DNA of 64,000 bases from Paenibacillus dendritiformis (GTDB taxonomy: Bacteria > Bacillota > Bacilli > Paenibacillales > Paenibacillaceae), in contig NZ_OX216966.1 in the NCBI RefSeq assembly GCF_945605565.1, positions 5,944,001-6,008,000 on the forward strand, read 5' to 3'. This document shows, piece by piece, positions 8,641 to 17,153 of this stretch. The position numbers were made by a program, and so were the translations under genes. The notes beneath the pieces were generated by a model, which had not been told where the DNA came from, did not search any database, and saw nothing but the letters and a program-made list of their open reading frames with translations. Every line of letters begins with the position of its first letter. Positions within the stretch are counted from its first letter, which is position 1.

Positions 8641-9624
8641 TTAGATCAAATGCTGCGGCTGCCGGGAAGGCAGCGCCGCCGTCAGCAACTCAGCATGCTC
8701 GCCGGTCTGGATATCGACGAATGGCGTGCCTTCATTGAACCAGGATTCCGGTGTCGCGCTTCCCCAGAACGTCTGCCGTCTCGGATCGTGGATGTCCCAT
8801 TTAATAGGCCCAAGATCAGGATCGCTAGTTAAATAATCTCCATTATACAGTTCAATCCGGATGCCGTCAGGATCTCTCAAATAGAGGAAGAAGGCATTAG
8901 ACAATCCATGCCTGCCGGGCCCGCGTTCAATGCTCCCCTGATAACCAAGCGATGCCAGCACATCGCACGCATGAATCAGCGCCAACGGATCCGGAAGCCA
9001 GAAGCCAACATGATGCAGTCTTGGACCCGGTCCATTCATGAAGGCTTGATCATGTACGTTATGCTTGCGATGCAGCCAAGCTGCGTACAAACTGTCATCT
9101 TCGAGCGCCGTATACTCGGAGCAGGCGAAGCCCAGTTCATTGACGAAAAAATCATAGGCCCGGGCCACATCGGGAACAAAGCAATTGACATGGTCAATGC
9201 GCTGAATGCGCGCGCCCGTATATAGATCATACCGCTGCAGCAATCGTTCCACCTTATCCATTTCCGCGTAGAACTGGAGCGGAAGTCCGCTGACATCCTG
9301 CACATGCAAAGCCCGGCCCATCGCATGCAGCGTCCCCTTCGGTATCCATCGGGTCGGAAGGCCCCGGGACGCAAATAGCCGTTCCAGTGCGTCCAGGTCG
9401 CTTTCCCGCATGACTTTGTAGCCTAGAGCGACGATTCCAGGCTTGTCCGCTTTGATCAGATGCAAGCAGTGATGGTTATGCTCTTCCAGACCGCGGAGAT
9501 ATAAATGGTTTTCGTCGCTTTCCGTTTCAATGAAGCCCAATGCATCTACATAAAATTTCCGCGACTGTTCCAGATCCGTAACATTCATAATGACATTCCC
9601 GATTCGAATAATGGAGAAATCCAA
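8641..9624 (-). CDS. hpaD: 3,4-dihydroxyphenylacetate 2,3-dioxygenase (extradiol)
   Basis: Ring-cleaving vicinal-oxygen-chelate dioxygenase, 327 residues with two glyoxalase-like modules (about 5-120 and 140-265). The Fe/Mn ligands are visible in the second module: His145 (IDHVN), His204 or 205 (LHHVGF) and Glu258 (RIELYNGD), spaced as in the homoprotocatechuate dioxygenases of Brevibacterium and Arthrobacter. It opens homoprotocatechuate to 5-carboxymethyl-2-hydroxymuconate semialdehyde, the HpaE substrate. This is the Gram-positive-style enzyme, not the LigB-type HpaD of E. coli. The start is a TTG with GGAGGCGATAGA upstream. Confidence 0.92.
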   Translation of the reverse strand: MDFSIIRIGNVIMNVTDLEQSRKFYVDALGFIETESDENHLYLRGLEEHNHHCLHLIKADKPGIVALGYKVMRESDLDALERLFASRGLPTRWIPKGTLHAMGRALHVQDVSGLPLQFYAEMDKVERLLQRYDLYTGARIQRIDHVNCFVPDVARAYDFFVNELGFACSEYTALEDDSLYAAWLHRKHNVHDQAFMNGPGPRLHHVGFWLPDPLALIHACDVLASLGYQGSIERGPGRHGLSNAFFLYLRDPDGIRIELYNGDYLTSDPDLGPIKWDIHDPRRQTFWGSATPESWFNEGTPFVDIQTGEHAELLTAALPSRQPQHLI

Positions 9625-9650
9625 ATCTATCGCCTCCTCACATGAATGGA

Positions 9651-11120
9651 TTAATGAGTAACAAGCTGCTCGGAACGCTCCAGAAACTCCTTGACCCGAT
9701 CGACATATTCCTGCTTATCGTAGCCATTGTATAACGCTCCGGCCATTCTTACCGGATCGCCGAAGAAGAACCGTTCATACAAGGTTTGGCGGCTTCCAAA
9801 GGCGCTCATGCACACATCCCATGCCAGCCGGTACAGCTTGACGCGATGGTATGCGTCCTGATTCGCAGCCTGCAAGTATTTATCCAGATCCGGCCGAAGC
9901 ACGGATTGAAAATCCGCCTCGTTCGGAAGCGCCATGAGCCCGCTTGCGCCAAGCAACTGCATAATCTCTGAAAAACGGGGGTACATCTTCGGAAAATAGT
10001 TCCGTGCGGCATTCAGAGGCCCAAAATCAGGTGTCATCACGCCCCAGCGATCGATCTTGGCATTGGCCTCCGAAGCGATTAAGAACGCTTTCAATGTTTC
10101 CAAGGCAATAATGACTTCCGCCATTTTCTCCTGCACATGCTGGTATTGGCCGATATTAATGGTCTCCACCATCAGCTGAAGGATGCCAAGAATGAATTCG
10201 GTTTTCGCTACGTTCTTCGAGACAACCTGGTGTGTCATATGAACCGCGGCGTTGCTGTCCGCATATATGCGGTTGCAAATATCGGTATTGCCCAGGGCAA
10301 AGATTCGATTCCATGGCACCGTCACATCATCGAAGACAACGATCGCGTCCATTTCTTCAAAACGGGAACCGAGCGGGTGATCAAAAGGAGATTTGCCGTA
10401 ATCGAACGATTCCCGGCATATAAATTTCAATCCAGGCGTGTTGTTCGGAATCGAGAATGCAAACGCATACGGATTCTCCTCTTCCGATTGCTTCAATACC
10501 GTTGACGGAAAGACCATAATTTCATCCGTAATCCCGCCCTGGGTCGCAAGCAGGCGGGCGCCGCGAATCACCACGCCATCGTCATTCTTCCTTACGATTC
10601 GAGCCGCGATATAAGGATCGGACAACTGATGAGTCTGAACTCCCCGGTTCACTTGCGGCTGAATTAACGTATGGGTAAGCGACAGATCATTTTCACGAAT
10701 GTATTCAATATATTGCCGCATATTGTCGGCATACATCGTATCTTGTGCCCCGAATATATCTGCTGCCGCGCCATAGGCCATCATCCCCGAATTGATGTAG
10801 TCAGGAGAGCGTCCCATCATTCCGCCATTGAACTTGGCCCACTCCTGAATCATGTTTCTTCGCTTCTCCAGATCTTCTCTGGTGCTTGGCTGGAGGAAGG
10901 ATGTTCCTACCCGCTCCCCTGTTGTTGGAGATACGTAGGTCATGATCTCGATTTTGCCAGGGTCGAATTGCATATCATACAGAGCGGCCTGACTTCTCAT
11001 CACCCCCCGGAACGCCGGGTGCTCGGACACGTTCCCTTGGACTTGCTGTCCGTCGATCCAGACATTGGACTTCGCTGCATCAATACGGTCAATATATTGT
11101 TGACCTGTCTTGGCTGGCAT
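9651..11120 (-). CDS. hpaB: 4-hydroxyphenylacetate 3-monooxygenase, oxygenase subunit
   Basis: Flavin-dependent hydroxylase large subunit, 489 residues, in the normal HpaB range. It adds the second hydroxyl to 4-hydroxyphenylacetate using FADH2 supplied by HpaC. The acyl-CoA-dehydrogenase-like layout is present: an N-terminal helical part (MPAKTGQQYIDRIDAAK, usual for HpaB), a central beta domain with RGARLLATQGGITDEIMVFP, and the C-terminal helical bundle with MTHQVVSKNVAKTEFILG and PRFSEIMQLLGASGLMALP. AAGGAGGTCATTCT precedes the ATG. Its reductase gene hpaC is at the other end of the same leftward block. Confidence 0.95.
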   Translation of the reverse strand: MPAKTGQQYIDRIDAAKSNVWIDGQQVQGNVSEHPAFRGVMRSQAALYDMQFDPGKIEIMTYVSPTTGERVGTSFLQPSTREDLEKRRNMIQEWAKFNGGMMGRSPDYINSGMMAYGAAADIFGAQDTMYADNMRQYIEYIRENDLSLTHTLIQPQVNRGVQTHQLSDPYIAARIVRKNDDGVVIRGARLLATQGGITDEIMVFPSTVLKQSEEENPYAFAFSIPNNTPGLKFICRESFDYGKSPFDHPLGSRFEEMDAIVVFDDVTVPWNRIFALGNTDICNRIYADSNAAVHMTHQVVSKNVAKTEFILGILQLMVETINIGQYQHVQEKMAEVIIALETLKAFLIASEANAKIDRWGVMTPDFGPLNAARNYFPKMYPRFSEIMQLLGASGLMALPNEADFQSVLRPDLDKYLQAANQDAYHRVKLYRLAWDVCMSAFGSRQTLYERFFFGDPVRMAGALYNGYDKQEYVDRVKEFLERSEQLVTH

Positions 11121-11171
11121 AGAATGACCTCCTTGGATTCATTCGGATCAGGCAATCTGCCTGTCAGATAA

Positions 11172-12671
11172 CTATCTGGCTGCCTTCTTGCCGAAAGCAG
11201 GAATATGCTGTTCATCAAGCGCGACGTGAATGATCTGGGTTTCCGTATAGAAATCGAACCCGTAATGGCCCCCTTCTCTGCCGATTCCGCTTGCTTTGGT
11301 CCCGCCGAACGGCGTGCGCAAATCCCGCACATTTTGGGAGTTCACCCATACCATCCCGCACTCAAGCTGCTGCGCCATCCGGTGTCCGCGCTTCATATCG
11401 TTCGTCCATACATAACCGGCCAGCCCGTATTTGGAATCATTGGCCATTCTGAGCGCTTCCTCCTCGGTGGAGAAGGGAATGACGGTGAGCACGGGGCCGA
11501 ATATTTCCTCTTGGGCAACCGTCATCTGATTGTTGGCGTTCAGAATAAGGGTGGGCGCTACATAATTGCCTGCGCTCAGTGCCTGAGGGATCGAAGCGGA
11601 GATGACTTCTGCGCCCTCATTCCGCGCTGTGTCGATATACCGGATGACATGGTTATAATGTTCGCGGTGAATCAGCGGACCCACTTCCGTAGCCGGATCT
11701 TGCGGATCGCCGACGATAATGTTCTGCAATCTGTCCTTCAGCCTGTCAACAAACGGATCATGAATGGATTCGTGAATAAGCAGTCTCGAATTGGCGGTGC
11801 ACCGCTCTCCGTTGAAGGAGAAAATCTGCCATACGACCGCGTCCAATGCCGTATCCAGATCGGCATCCTCGAATATGATGGCCGGGGACTTGCCGCCCAG
11901 TTCCATCGAGACGCGCTTAAGCGTATCGGAACCGTTCTTAATAATTGCCGAACCGGTCGTCGTTTCCCCCGTAAAAGAAATCAGTTGCACGTCAGGGTGA
12001 GCGACTAACGGCGCGCCGCAAGTCTCGCCATAGCCATGGACGACATTGAATACGCCCGGCGGCAACCCGGCTTCATGAATAATCTCGGCCAGCTTGTTCG
12101 CTGTAAGCGGAGACCACTCGGCCGGCTTCAAGACACAAGTATTTCCGGTCGCGAGGGTTGGAGCCACTTTCCAGGTGGCCAGCATGAACGGCGCATTCCA
12201 CGGTGTAATCAATCCCGCAACACCGACCGGCTTATGAATCGTATAGTTAATGAACGAGTTGTCCACTTGGTAGGATTCGCCGACAAGACGCGTCTTGACC
12301 ATCTCGGCATAGAAGCGGAAATTGGCAGCCGCGCGTTCAGCCTGCTTCTTCGTCTGTGCAATCGGCAAGCCGCTATCCAGCGATTCCAGGTACGAAATAT
12401 CTTCCGCATATTTCTCTATCAGTTCGGCAATTTTGATGATATATTTCATTCGTTCGTTGATGCGCATCGTCCGCCATGGCCCTTCATCGAACGCTTGGCG
12501 CGCTGCCGCCACAGCAAGGCCGATATCCTCGGCGAATCCTTCTGCCACTTCATTGATCGGCTCATTGTTGAACGGATTGAGGTTGCTGAATGCCCGGCCA
12601 GACACGCTCTCTACGAATTGGCCGTTAATATAATGCAATACGTTGCCGATATGAGTGTGTGACTGCTTCAT
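11172..12671 (-). CDS. hpaE: 5-carboxymethyl-2-hydroxymuconate semialdehyde dehydrogenase
   Basis: Aldehyde dehydrogenase of 499 residues with the general base Glu257 (MELGGKSP), nucleophile Cys291 (NGERCTANSRLL) and GETTTG cofactor loop. The extended N-terminus (GNVLHYINGQFVES) and the SRLL following the active site are typical of HpaE/HpcC. It oxidises the ring-cleavage product of HpaD to 5-carboxymethyl-2-hydroxymuconate, the HpaF substrate. It lies between the DapA-like gene and hpaB in one operon with short gaps, with AAGGAG before the ATG. Confidence 0.92.
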   Translation of the reverse strand: MKQSHTHIGNVLHYINGQFVESVSGRAFSNLNPFNNEPINEVAEGFAEDIGLAVAAARQAFDEGPWRTMRINERMKYIIKIAELIEKYAEDISYLESLDSGLPIAQTKKQAERAAANFRFYAEMVKTRLVGESYQVDNSFINYTIHKPVGVAGLITPWNAPFMLATWKVAPTLATGNTCVLKPAEWSPLTANKLAEIIHEAGLPPGVFNVVHGYGETCGAPLVAHPDVQLISFTGETTTGSAIIKNGSDTLKRVSMELGGKSPAIIFEDADLDTALDAVVWQIFSFNGERCTANSRLLIHESIHDPFVDRLKDRLQNIIVGDPQDPATEVGPLIHREHYNHVIRYIDTARNEGAEVISASIPQALSAGNYVAPTLILNANNQMTVAQEEIFGPVLTVIPFSTEEEALRMANDSKYGLAGYVWTNDMKRGHRMAQQLECGMVWVNSQNVRDLRTPFGGTKASGIGREGGHYGFDFYTETQIIHVALDEQHIPAFGKKAAR

Positions 12672-12701
12672 GTCTTCTCTCCTTCCTCTCCCAATATGTC
12701 A

Positions 12702-13631
12702 TCATGAAGACGCATTCATTTGCTTGGTTATGATCCCGTACTGAACGAGCGTCTCCTCGATTTCCTGGCGAAGAGCTTCGGATGGCGGTCCAAGCGGAAG
12801 CCGGACGGCCGGATTGATTTTCCCCATCATGCCCAATGCCGTCTTGACAGGTACCGGATTCGTATCTTTGAATAGAACGTCATTCAGCGTCAGCAAATGG
12901 TAATGAAGCTCCACCGCGCCTTCAACATCCCCGGCAGACCAGCGATTATACAGCTCGGCGACTTCCTTCGGCGCTATGTTCGCTGTAGCGGCAACGTGGC
13001 CTGCCCCGCCGATCGCCAGCATCGGGTAACATAACAACTCAATCCCTGAATACAGCAGGAAATCCCTTCCGCAGCGATGAAGAACCCGGTTCACATGTTC
13101 GAAATCTTTGTTGGACTCTTTGATTCCGACAATGTTATCGCAATCTTCTACCAGGCGGGCCAGTGTGCTTACCTCCAAATTCACGCCGGTTCGGCCCGGG
13201 ATATTATACAGAATGATCGGAATATCCACGGAATCGGCAATCGTTCTGAAATGTTGATATAATGCTTGCTGGTTCGGACGATTATAATACGGCACGATGA
13301 CAAGCGCCGCATCTGCCCCCATTTCTTGGGCAAGCTTCGTCAAGTGCAGCGCTTCCTCATGATTCGTTGATCCCGTGCCCGGAACAACAGGAACGCGTTG
13401 ATTGACCGTACGAATGACATGCTCCATAATCATCTCGCGTTCCGCAAGCGTGAGCGAGCTTGGCTCTCCGGTCGTTCCGGTAACCGAAATTCCATGAGAA
13501 CCGGATTCAAGATGCCATTCAATCAAGCCGCTCATCGCCTGCAAATCCACTTGATTGTTGCTGTCAAACGGAGTTACAATCGGCGAGATCGAACCTCTCA
13601 ATCGTTGCTTCATTTCTTTCGCGTTGATCAT
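12702..13631 (-). CDS. DapA/NAL-family aldolase, probable pathway aldolase
   Basis: Class I Schiff-base lyase of the dihydrodipicolinate synthase family, 309 residues. The family residues are in place: GTTGE at 52-56, Tyr142 (LYNIPGRTG) and Schiff-base Lys171 (VGIKES). True DapA makes a lysine precursor, but the four-base overlap with livF and the position between transporter genes and hpaE argue for a catabolic role. I infer that it cleaves 4-hydroxy-2-oxoheptanedioate to pyruvate and succinic semialdehyde, the step done by the unrelated class II aldolase HpaI in E. coli. A plain DapA is the alternative. Confidence 0.75.
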   Translation of the reverse strand: MINAKEMKQRLRGSISPIVTPFDSNNQVDLQAMSGLIEWHLESGSHGISVTGTTGEPSSLTLAEREMIMEHVIRTVNQRVPVVPGTGSTNHEEALHLTKLAQEMGADAALVIVPYYNRPNQQALYQHFRTIADSVDIPIILYNIPGRTGVNLEVSTLARLVEDCDNIVGIKESNKDFEHVNRVLHRCGRDFLLYSGIELLCYPMLAIGGAGHVAATANIAPKEVAELYNRWSAGDVEGAVELHYHLLTLNDVLFKDTNPVPVKTALGMMGKINPAVRLPLGPPSEALRQEIEETLVQYGIITKQMNASS

Positions 13632-14398
13632 TTTGCCAACATCCTTTCGTTCTGTATTGGGATGGATTCCGCTTCCGCTGCCCTGCTTTTGCCGAAATAC
13701 GCGCTTCGAACATCGGGGTGATCCATGATCTCCGCCGCGGCTCCATGCAATGCGATCTCTCCCCGCTCAATGACGCACGCATAATCTGCAACGCCTAGCG
13801 CTGCCTTCACATTCTGTTCGACGAGAATGATCGTCGTCCCGATTTCTTGCTTGAGCTGTACAAAAATGTTCATCATATCTGTGACGATCAGCGGCGCAAG
13901 TCCAAGCGAGGGTTCGTCCAGCAACATTAGAGCGGGGCGGGACATTAAGCCTCGGCCAATCGCCAGCATCTGCTGTTCACCGCCGCTCAACAGGCCTCCC
14001 GGACGCGAAAGCATCGTCTTCAGCTTCGGGAACAACTCAAGCACCTGATCATAGTCTTGCTGGATTCGGCGCTTGTCCTTCCTTCTGCGGTGGTACGCGC
14101 CCAGCAACAGATTGTCCTTTACCGAGAGGGAGTCAAAGATTTGCCGCCGTTCAGGCACGAGACAAATCCCCTTCGCGACAACCTGCTCCACGGAGAGCCG
14201 CGTAATATCAGCGCCTTCGAACATCATCCTCCCTGCCCTTGGTTGGAGCATTCCTGCCAAGGTCCCCAACAACGTGCTCTTTCCGGCTCCATTCGATCCA
14301 ACGATGGCGAGTAGTTCTCCCTTCCTTACTGTGAATGAAATCCCTTTAAGAGCATGTAAATGGCCGTAATACGTATGCAAGCCCGTTACTTCCAGCAT
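13628..14398 (-). CDS. livF: Liv-type ABC transporter ATP-binding protein (LivF)
   Basis: ATPase of 256 residues with Walker A GSNGAGKST, signature LSGGEQQMLAIGRGL, Walker B LMLLDEPSLGLAP and the switch His in ILVEQNV. The last of these, with TYYGHLHALKGISF at the N-terminus, is typical of LivF rather than LivG. It overlaps livG by one base and the DapA-like gene by four, so all are translated in sequence. As part of the hydroxyphenylacetate operon it probably powers uptake of the aromatic acid (inference). Confidence 0.92.
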   Translation of the reverse strand: MLEVTGLHTYYGHLHALKGISFTVRKGELLAIVGSNGAGKSTLLGTLAGMLQPRAGRMMFEGADITRLSVEQVVAKGICLVPERRQIFDSLSVKDNLLLGAYHRRRKDKRRIQQDYDQVLELFPKLKTMLSRPGGLLSGGEQQMLAIGRGLMSRPALMLLDEPSLGLAPLIVTDMMNIFVQLKQEIGTTIILVEQNVKAALGVADYACVIERGEIALHGAAAEIMDHPDVRSAYFGKSRAAEAESIPIQNERMLAK

Positions 14399-15186
14399 CA
14401 GAGCGCGATCTCCTCATCTCCCAAATAAGCGGCTATAACCGCAGGGTTATTGTAGATTTCTTCCGGCGTGCCTTCCGCAAGCTTCTTGCCAAAATCAAGC
14501 ACAACGATATGATCCGCCATCGACATCACGGTTTCCATGTCATGCTCAACGAACAGAAATGTCATACCCTCCGCCCGCATTCGTTCGATTGTGGTTACCA
14601 GCTTCTTGGATTCTTGCGGATTTAAGCCAGCCATCGGCTCATCAAGCAATATCAGCTTGGGGGCCGATGCCGCGGCCCGGGCGATTTCAAGAAGACGTTG
14701 GTTGCCGTAAGGGAGCTTGTCTGCTTCTTCATAGGCATATTCAACCAATCCCACATTCTCCAATAGCTTCAGAGCATCATCATGCGCCCTTCTTTCCTCC
14801 CGGCTTACCGCGGGCGGCCGAAATGCTGATCGTATCATCCCCGTCTTGAGCTGCGTATGCGCGCCTGTCATCACATTTTCCACAACGGACATATTCCCGA
14901 AGATTTGCAGGTTCTGAAAGGTTCTCGTTATTCCTAACCTCGCAATTTGCGGAGCTTTCATCCCGGTAATCTCGGTATTCTCCAAAAAGATGCGGCCGCT
15001 TGTCAGCGGGAGAATGGCCGTAATCAAATTGAACATGGTCGTCTTGCCCGCACCGTTCGGACCAATGACCGCCGTGATTTGCCCTGGATACACATCAAAG
15101 GAAACCGCTTCGACCGCGGCGACTCCACCGAACCATTTTGTTACATTAGACATCCGAAGAAGGGGCGCTTGCGCTGCCATGTCCAC
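14398..15186 (-). CDS. livG: Liv-type ABC transporter ATP-binding protein (LivG)
   Basis: ATPase partner of LivF, 262 residues. Walker A is GPNGAGKTT, Walker B LILLDEPMAGLNP, and LFVEHDMETVMSMAD carries the LivG-type switch. The canonical LSGGQ signature is replaced by LPYGNQRLLEIARA, which is normal in LivG. Possible starts are GTG 15192, GTG 15186 and ATG 15180; GGGAGG (15198-15193) suits 15186 best. The reading frame overlaps the livM 3' end by about 40 bases. Confidence 0.9.
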   Translation of the reverse strand: MDMAAQAPLLRMSNVTKWFGGVAAVEAVSFDVYPGQITAVIGPNGAGKTTMFNLITAILPLTSGRIFLENTEITGMKAPQIARLGITRTFQNLQIFGNMSVVENVMTGAHTQLKTGMIRSAFRPPAVSREERRAHDDALKLLENVGLVEYAYEEADKLPYGNQRLLEIARAAASAPKLILLDEPMAGLNPQESKKLVTTIERMRAEGMTFLFVEHDMETVMSMADHIVVLDFGKKLAEGTPEEIYNNPAVIAAYLGDEEIAL

Positions 15187-16228
15187 TCTCACCTCCCGAA
15201 GAACCCGCCAGATGGTCTCGTCCGGCTTGCTTCTTCGCTGCCGGCTTCAGCTTCCTCATCATCTTCCCGCTGACAGGCGCCAACCCGTCAGGCATATAGA
15301 TTAATATCGCAACAAGCAGCATCCCGAAAAATATAATGTTGAATTCATCGCTGACATTCGGCAGGACGAACGGCATGATATCCTTCAACGCTTCGCCGAG
15401 CGCTACATAAGCGAGAGCGCCAACAAACCCGCCCCATATGCTTGTCCCTCCGCCCAGAACCGACATGATCAGAAATTGGATAGATGCGTTGGAATGAAAG
15501 AGCATCGGGTTAATAAACGAAATATAATGGGCATATACGCTTCCGGCGATCGAGGCAAAAACGGCACTCATCACAAATACTTGCAATTTGTACTTTTGGG
15601 TATCAATGCCAATCGAAGCGGATGCAATTTCACTGCTCTCAATCGAGCGCAGTGCGCGGCCGACACGGGAATGAATCATGTTCCGAGCGGCCAGAATGCC
15701 GAGAAGCGCCAAGCACCATACGACGTAATAATATTGAACGTCCGTATCAATCCTTAGCCCGAACAGGGATAATGACGGTATATTTAGAAACCCGTCCAGC
15801 CCTCCGGTGATCCCCTTGAGCTGCTTGAACAAGGCAAACATAATCATTCCGAACCCGAGCGTGGCGAGCGCCAGGTAATGACCGGTTAATCGGAGTGTAG
15901 GGATGCCGACGATATAAGCAATGAGCGCGGCCAGCAATATGCCGACCGCCATGCCTGCCAGCGGCGGCATGCCCAGTTTTACCGTAACGAAAGCAGATGA
16001 ATAGGCGCCGACTCCATAAAACGCGGCGTGACTCAACGATATTTGACCTGCATACCCCATCAGCATGCCGAGACCCGTGCCCACCAAAGAATAAAGCCCG
16101 ATGATGACCAAAGTGCTTAGAATATAGGCTGACGGAGAGAAGAGCGGAATGATTGCCAACAGCAAGGCAACTACGGCAATTCCCGTCAAACTCCGATTAT
16201 ATACATTACCTGTTCCCGATTTGATCAT
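15146..16228 (-). CDS. livM: Liv-type ABC transporter permease (LivM)
   Basis: Membrane protein of 360 residues with about ten helices and the LivM signature GQISLSHAAFYGVGAYSSAF near residues 75-95 and GRALRSIESSEIASASIGI in the cytoplasmic loop. The tail after residue 330 is Lys/Ala/Ser-rich and long. AGGAGG precedes the ATG at 16228, nine bases after livH. Confidence 0.92.
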   Translation of the reverse strand: MIKSGTGNVYNRSLTGIAVVALLLAIIPLFSPSAYILSTLVIIGLYSLVGTGLGMLMGYAGQISLSHAAFYGVGAYSSAFVTVKLGMPPLAGMAVGILLAALIAYIVGIPTLRLTGHYLALATLGFGMIMFALFKQLKGITGGLDGFLNIPSLSLFGLRIDTDVQYYYVVWCLALLGILAARNMIHSRVGRALRSIESSEIASASIGIDTQKYKLQVFVMSAVFASIAGSVYAHYISFINPMLFHSNASIQFLIMSVLGGGTSIWGGFVGALAYVALGEALKDIMPFVLPNVSDEFNIIFFGMLLVAILIYMPDGLAPVSGKMMRKLKPAAKKQAGRDHLAGSSGGESGHGSASAPSSDV

Positions 16229-16237
16229 GAGGGCCTC

Positions 16238-17119
16238 CTATACTCGCTTACCTGACATTTTGGCAAACAGGCCGTTAGGCAAAATGAATAACACGAGCAG
16301 CAACACCCCAAAAATGACGAGGTCTTTGTAACCGCTGGACCACAATCCCTCCGTGAACGATTCAAGCAGACCGACGATCAAGGCGCCGACAATCGCTGCC
16401 GGAGCGTTCGTCAGACCGCCGATCACAGCGGCGATGAACGCCTTCATCCCGAGCATGAGGCCCATCTCGTAAGAGGCGCCGGAGATAGGGGCTATAATAA
16501 TGCCGCCGATCGCTCCGAGCGCGGCGCTTGCGCTTATCGACAACAGCGACATCTTCTCCGGCTTGATTCCCATTAACCGGGCTGCAAAGCGATTGATCAC
16601 ACAGGCGGTTACCGCTTTGCCCATAAATGTTCGCTCAAAGAAAATATACATCGCGATTAAGCTAAGCATGGCTACCCCGATAGCCCAGAGACTCTGTAAT
16701 TGAACGACGGCCCCGAACAGGTCGAGCGGTTCACCCGGAGTAAAAGGAGGCAGCATCTTCGGATCGGTCCCCCAGATGAACAGCGCAATCCCGCGGACGG
16801 CAATCGCAACGCCGATCGTAATAATAATCATGGCCGAGCCTTTGGAATGTCTGGCCGGATGAATCGCTGCCCGCTCGAACAGCGCGCCGCTAACCAGTAC
16901 AATCAGAATGGCCATGATAAAGGCCGGCATGTAGGACAAACCTGCAGCAACGAGCGAAATGGCGATCATGGCCCCGAGCATGGCAAACTCCCCTTGAGCA
17001 AAATTCAATACACCAGTAATGTTGTACGTAATGACGAACCCGGTCGCGATTAACGCATAGATACTGCCAATCGTTAATCCCGAAATGATTAATTGAATGA
17101 TTTGCTCATGGAACCCCAT
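16238..17119 (-). CDS. livH: Liv-type ABC transporter permease (LivH)
   Basis: Permease of 293 residues with the LivH N-terminal IISGLTIGSIYALIATGFVITYNITGVLNFAQGEFAM (motif GxxNFAQGE) and the loop TACVINRFAARLMGIKPEKM. Pairs with LivM. The start has GGGAGGAC nine bases before it. The mapped order is binding protein, H, M, G, F, which is the standard HAAT operon order. Confidence 0.92.
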   Translation of the reverse strand: MGFHEQIIQLIISGLTIGSIYALIATGFVITYNITGVLNFAQGEFAMLGAMIAISLVAAGLSYMPAFIMAILIVLVSGALFERAAIHPARHSKGSAMIIITIGVAIAVRGIALFIWGTDPKMLPPFTPGEPLDLFGAVVQLQSLWAIGVAMLSLIAMYIFFERTFMGKAVTACVINRFAARLMGIKPEKMSLLSISASAALGAIGGIIIAPISGASYEMGLMLGMKAFIAAVIGGLTNAPAAIVGALIVGLLESFTEGLWSSGYKDLVIFGVLLLVLFILPNGLFAKMSGKRV

Positions 17120-17153
17120 TCGTCATGTCCTCCCCCCAAATCATGTTCGTGCC

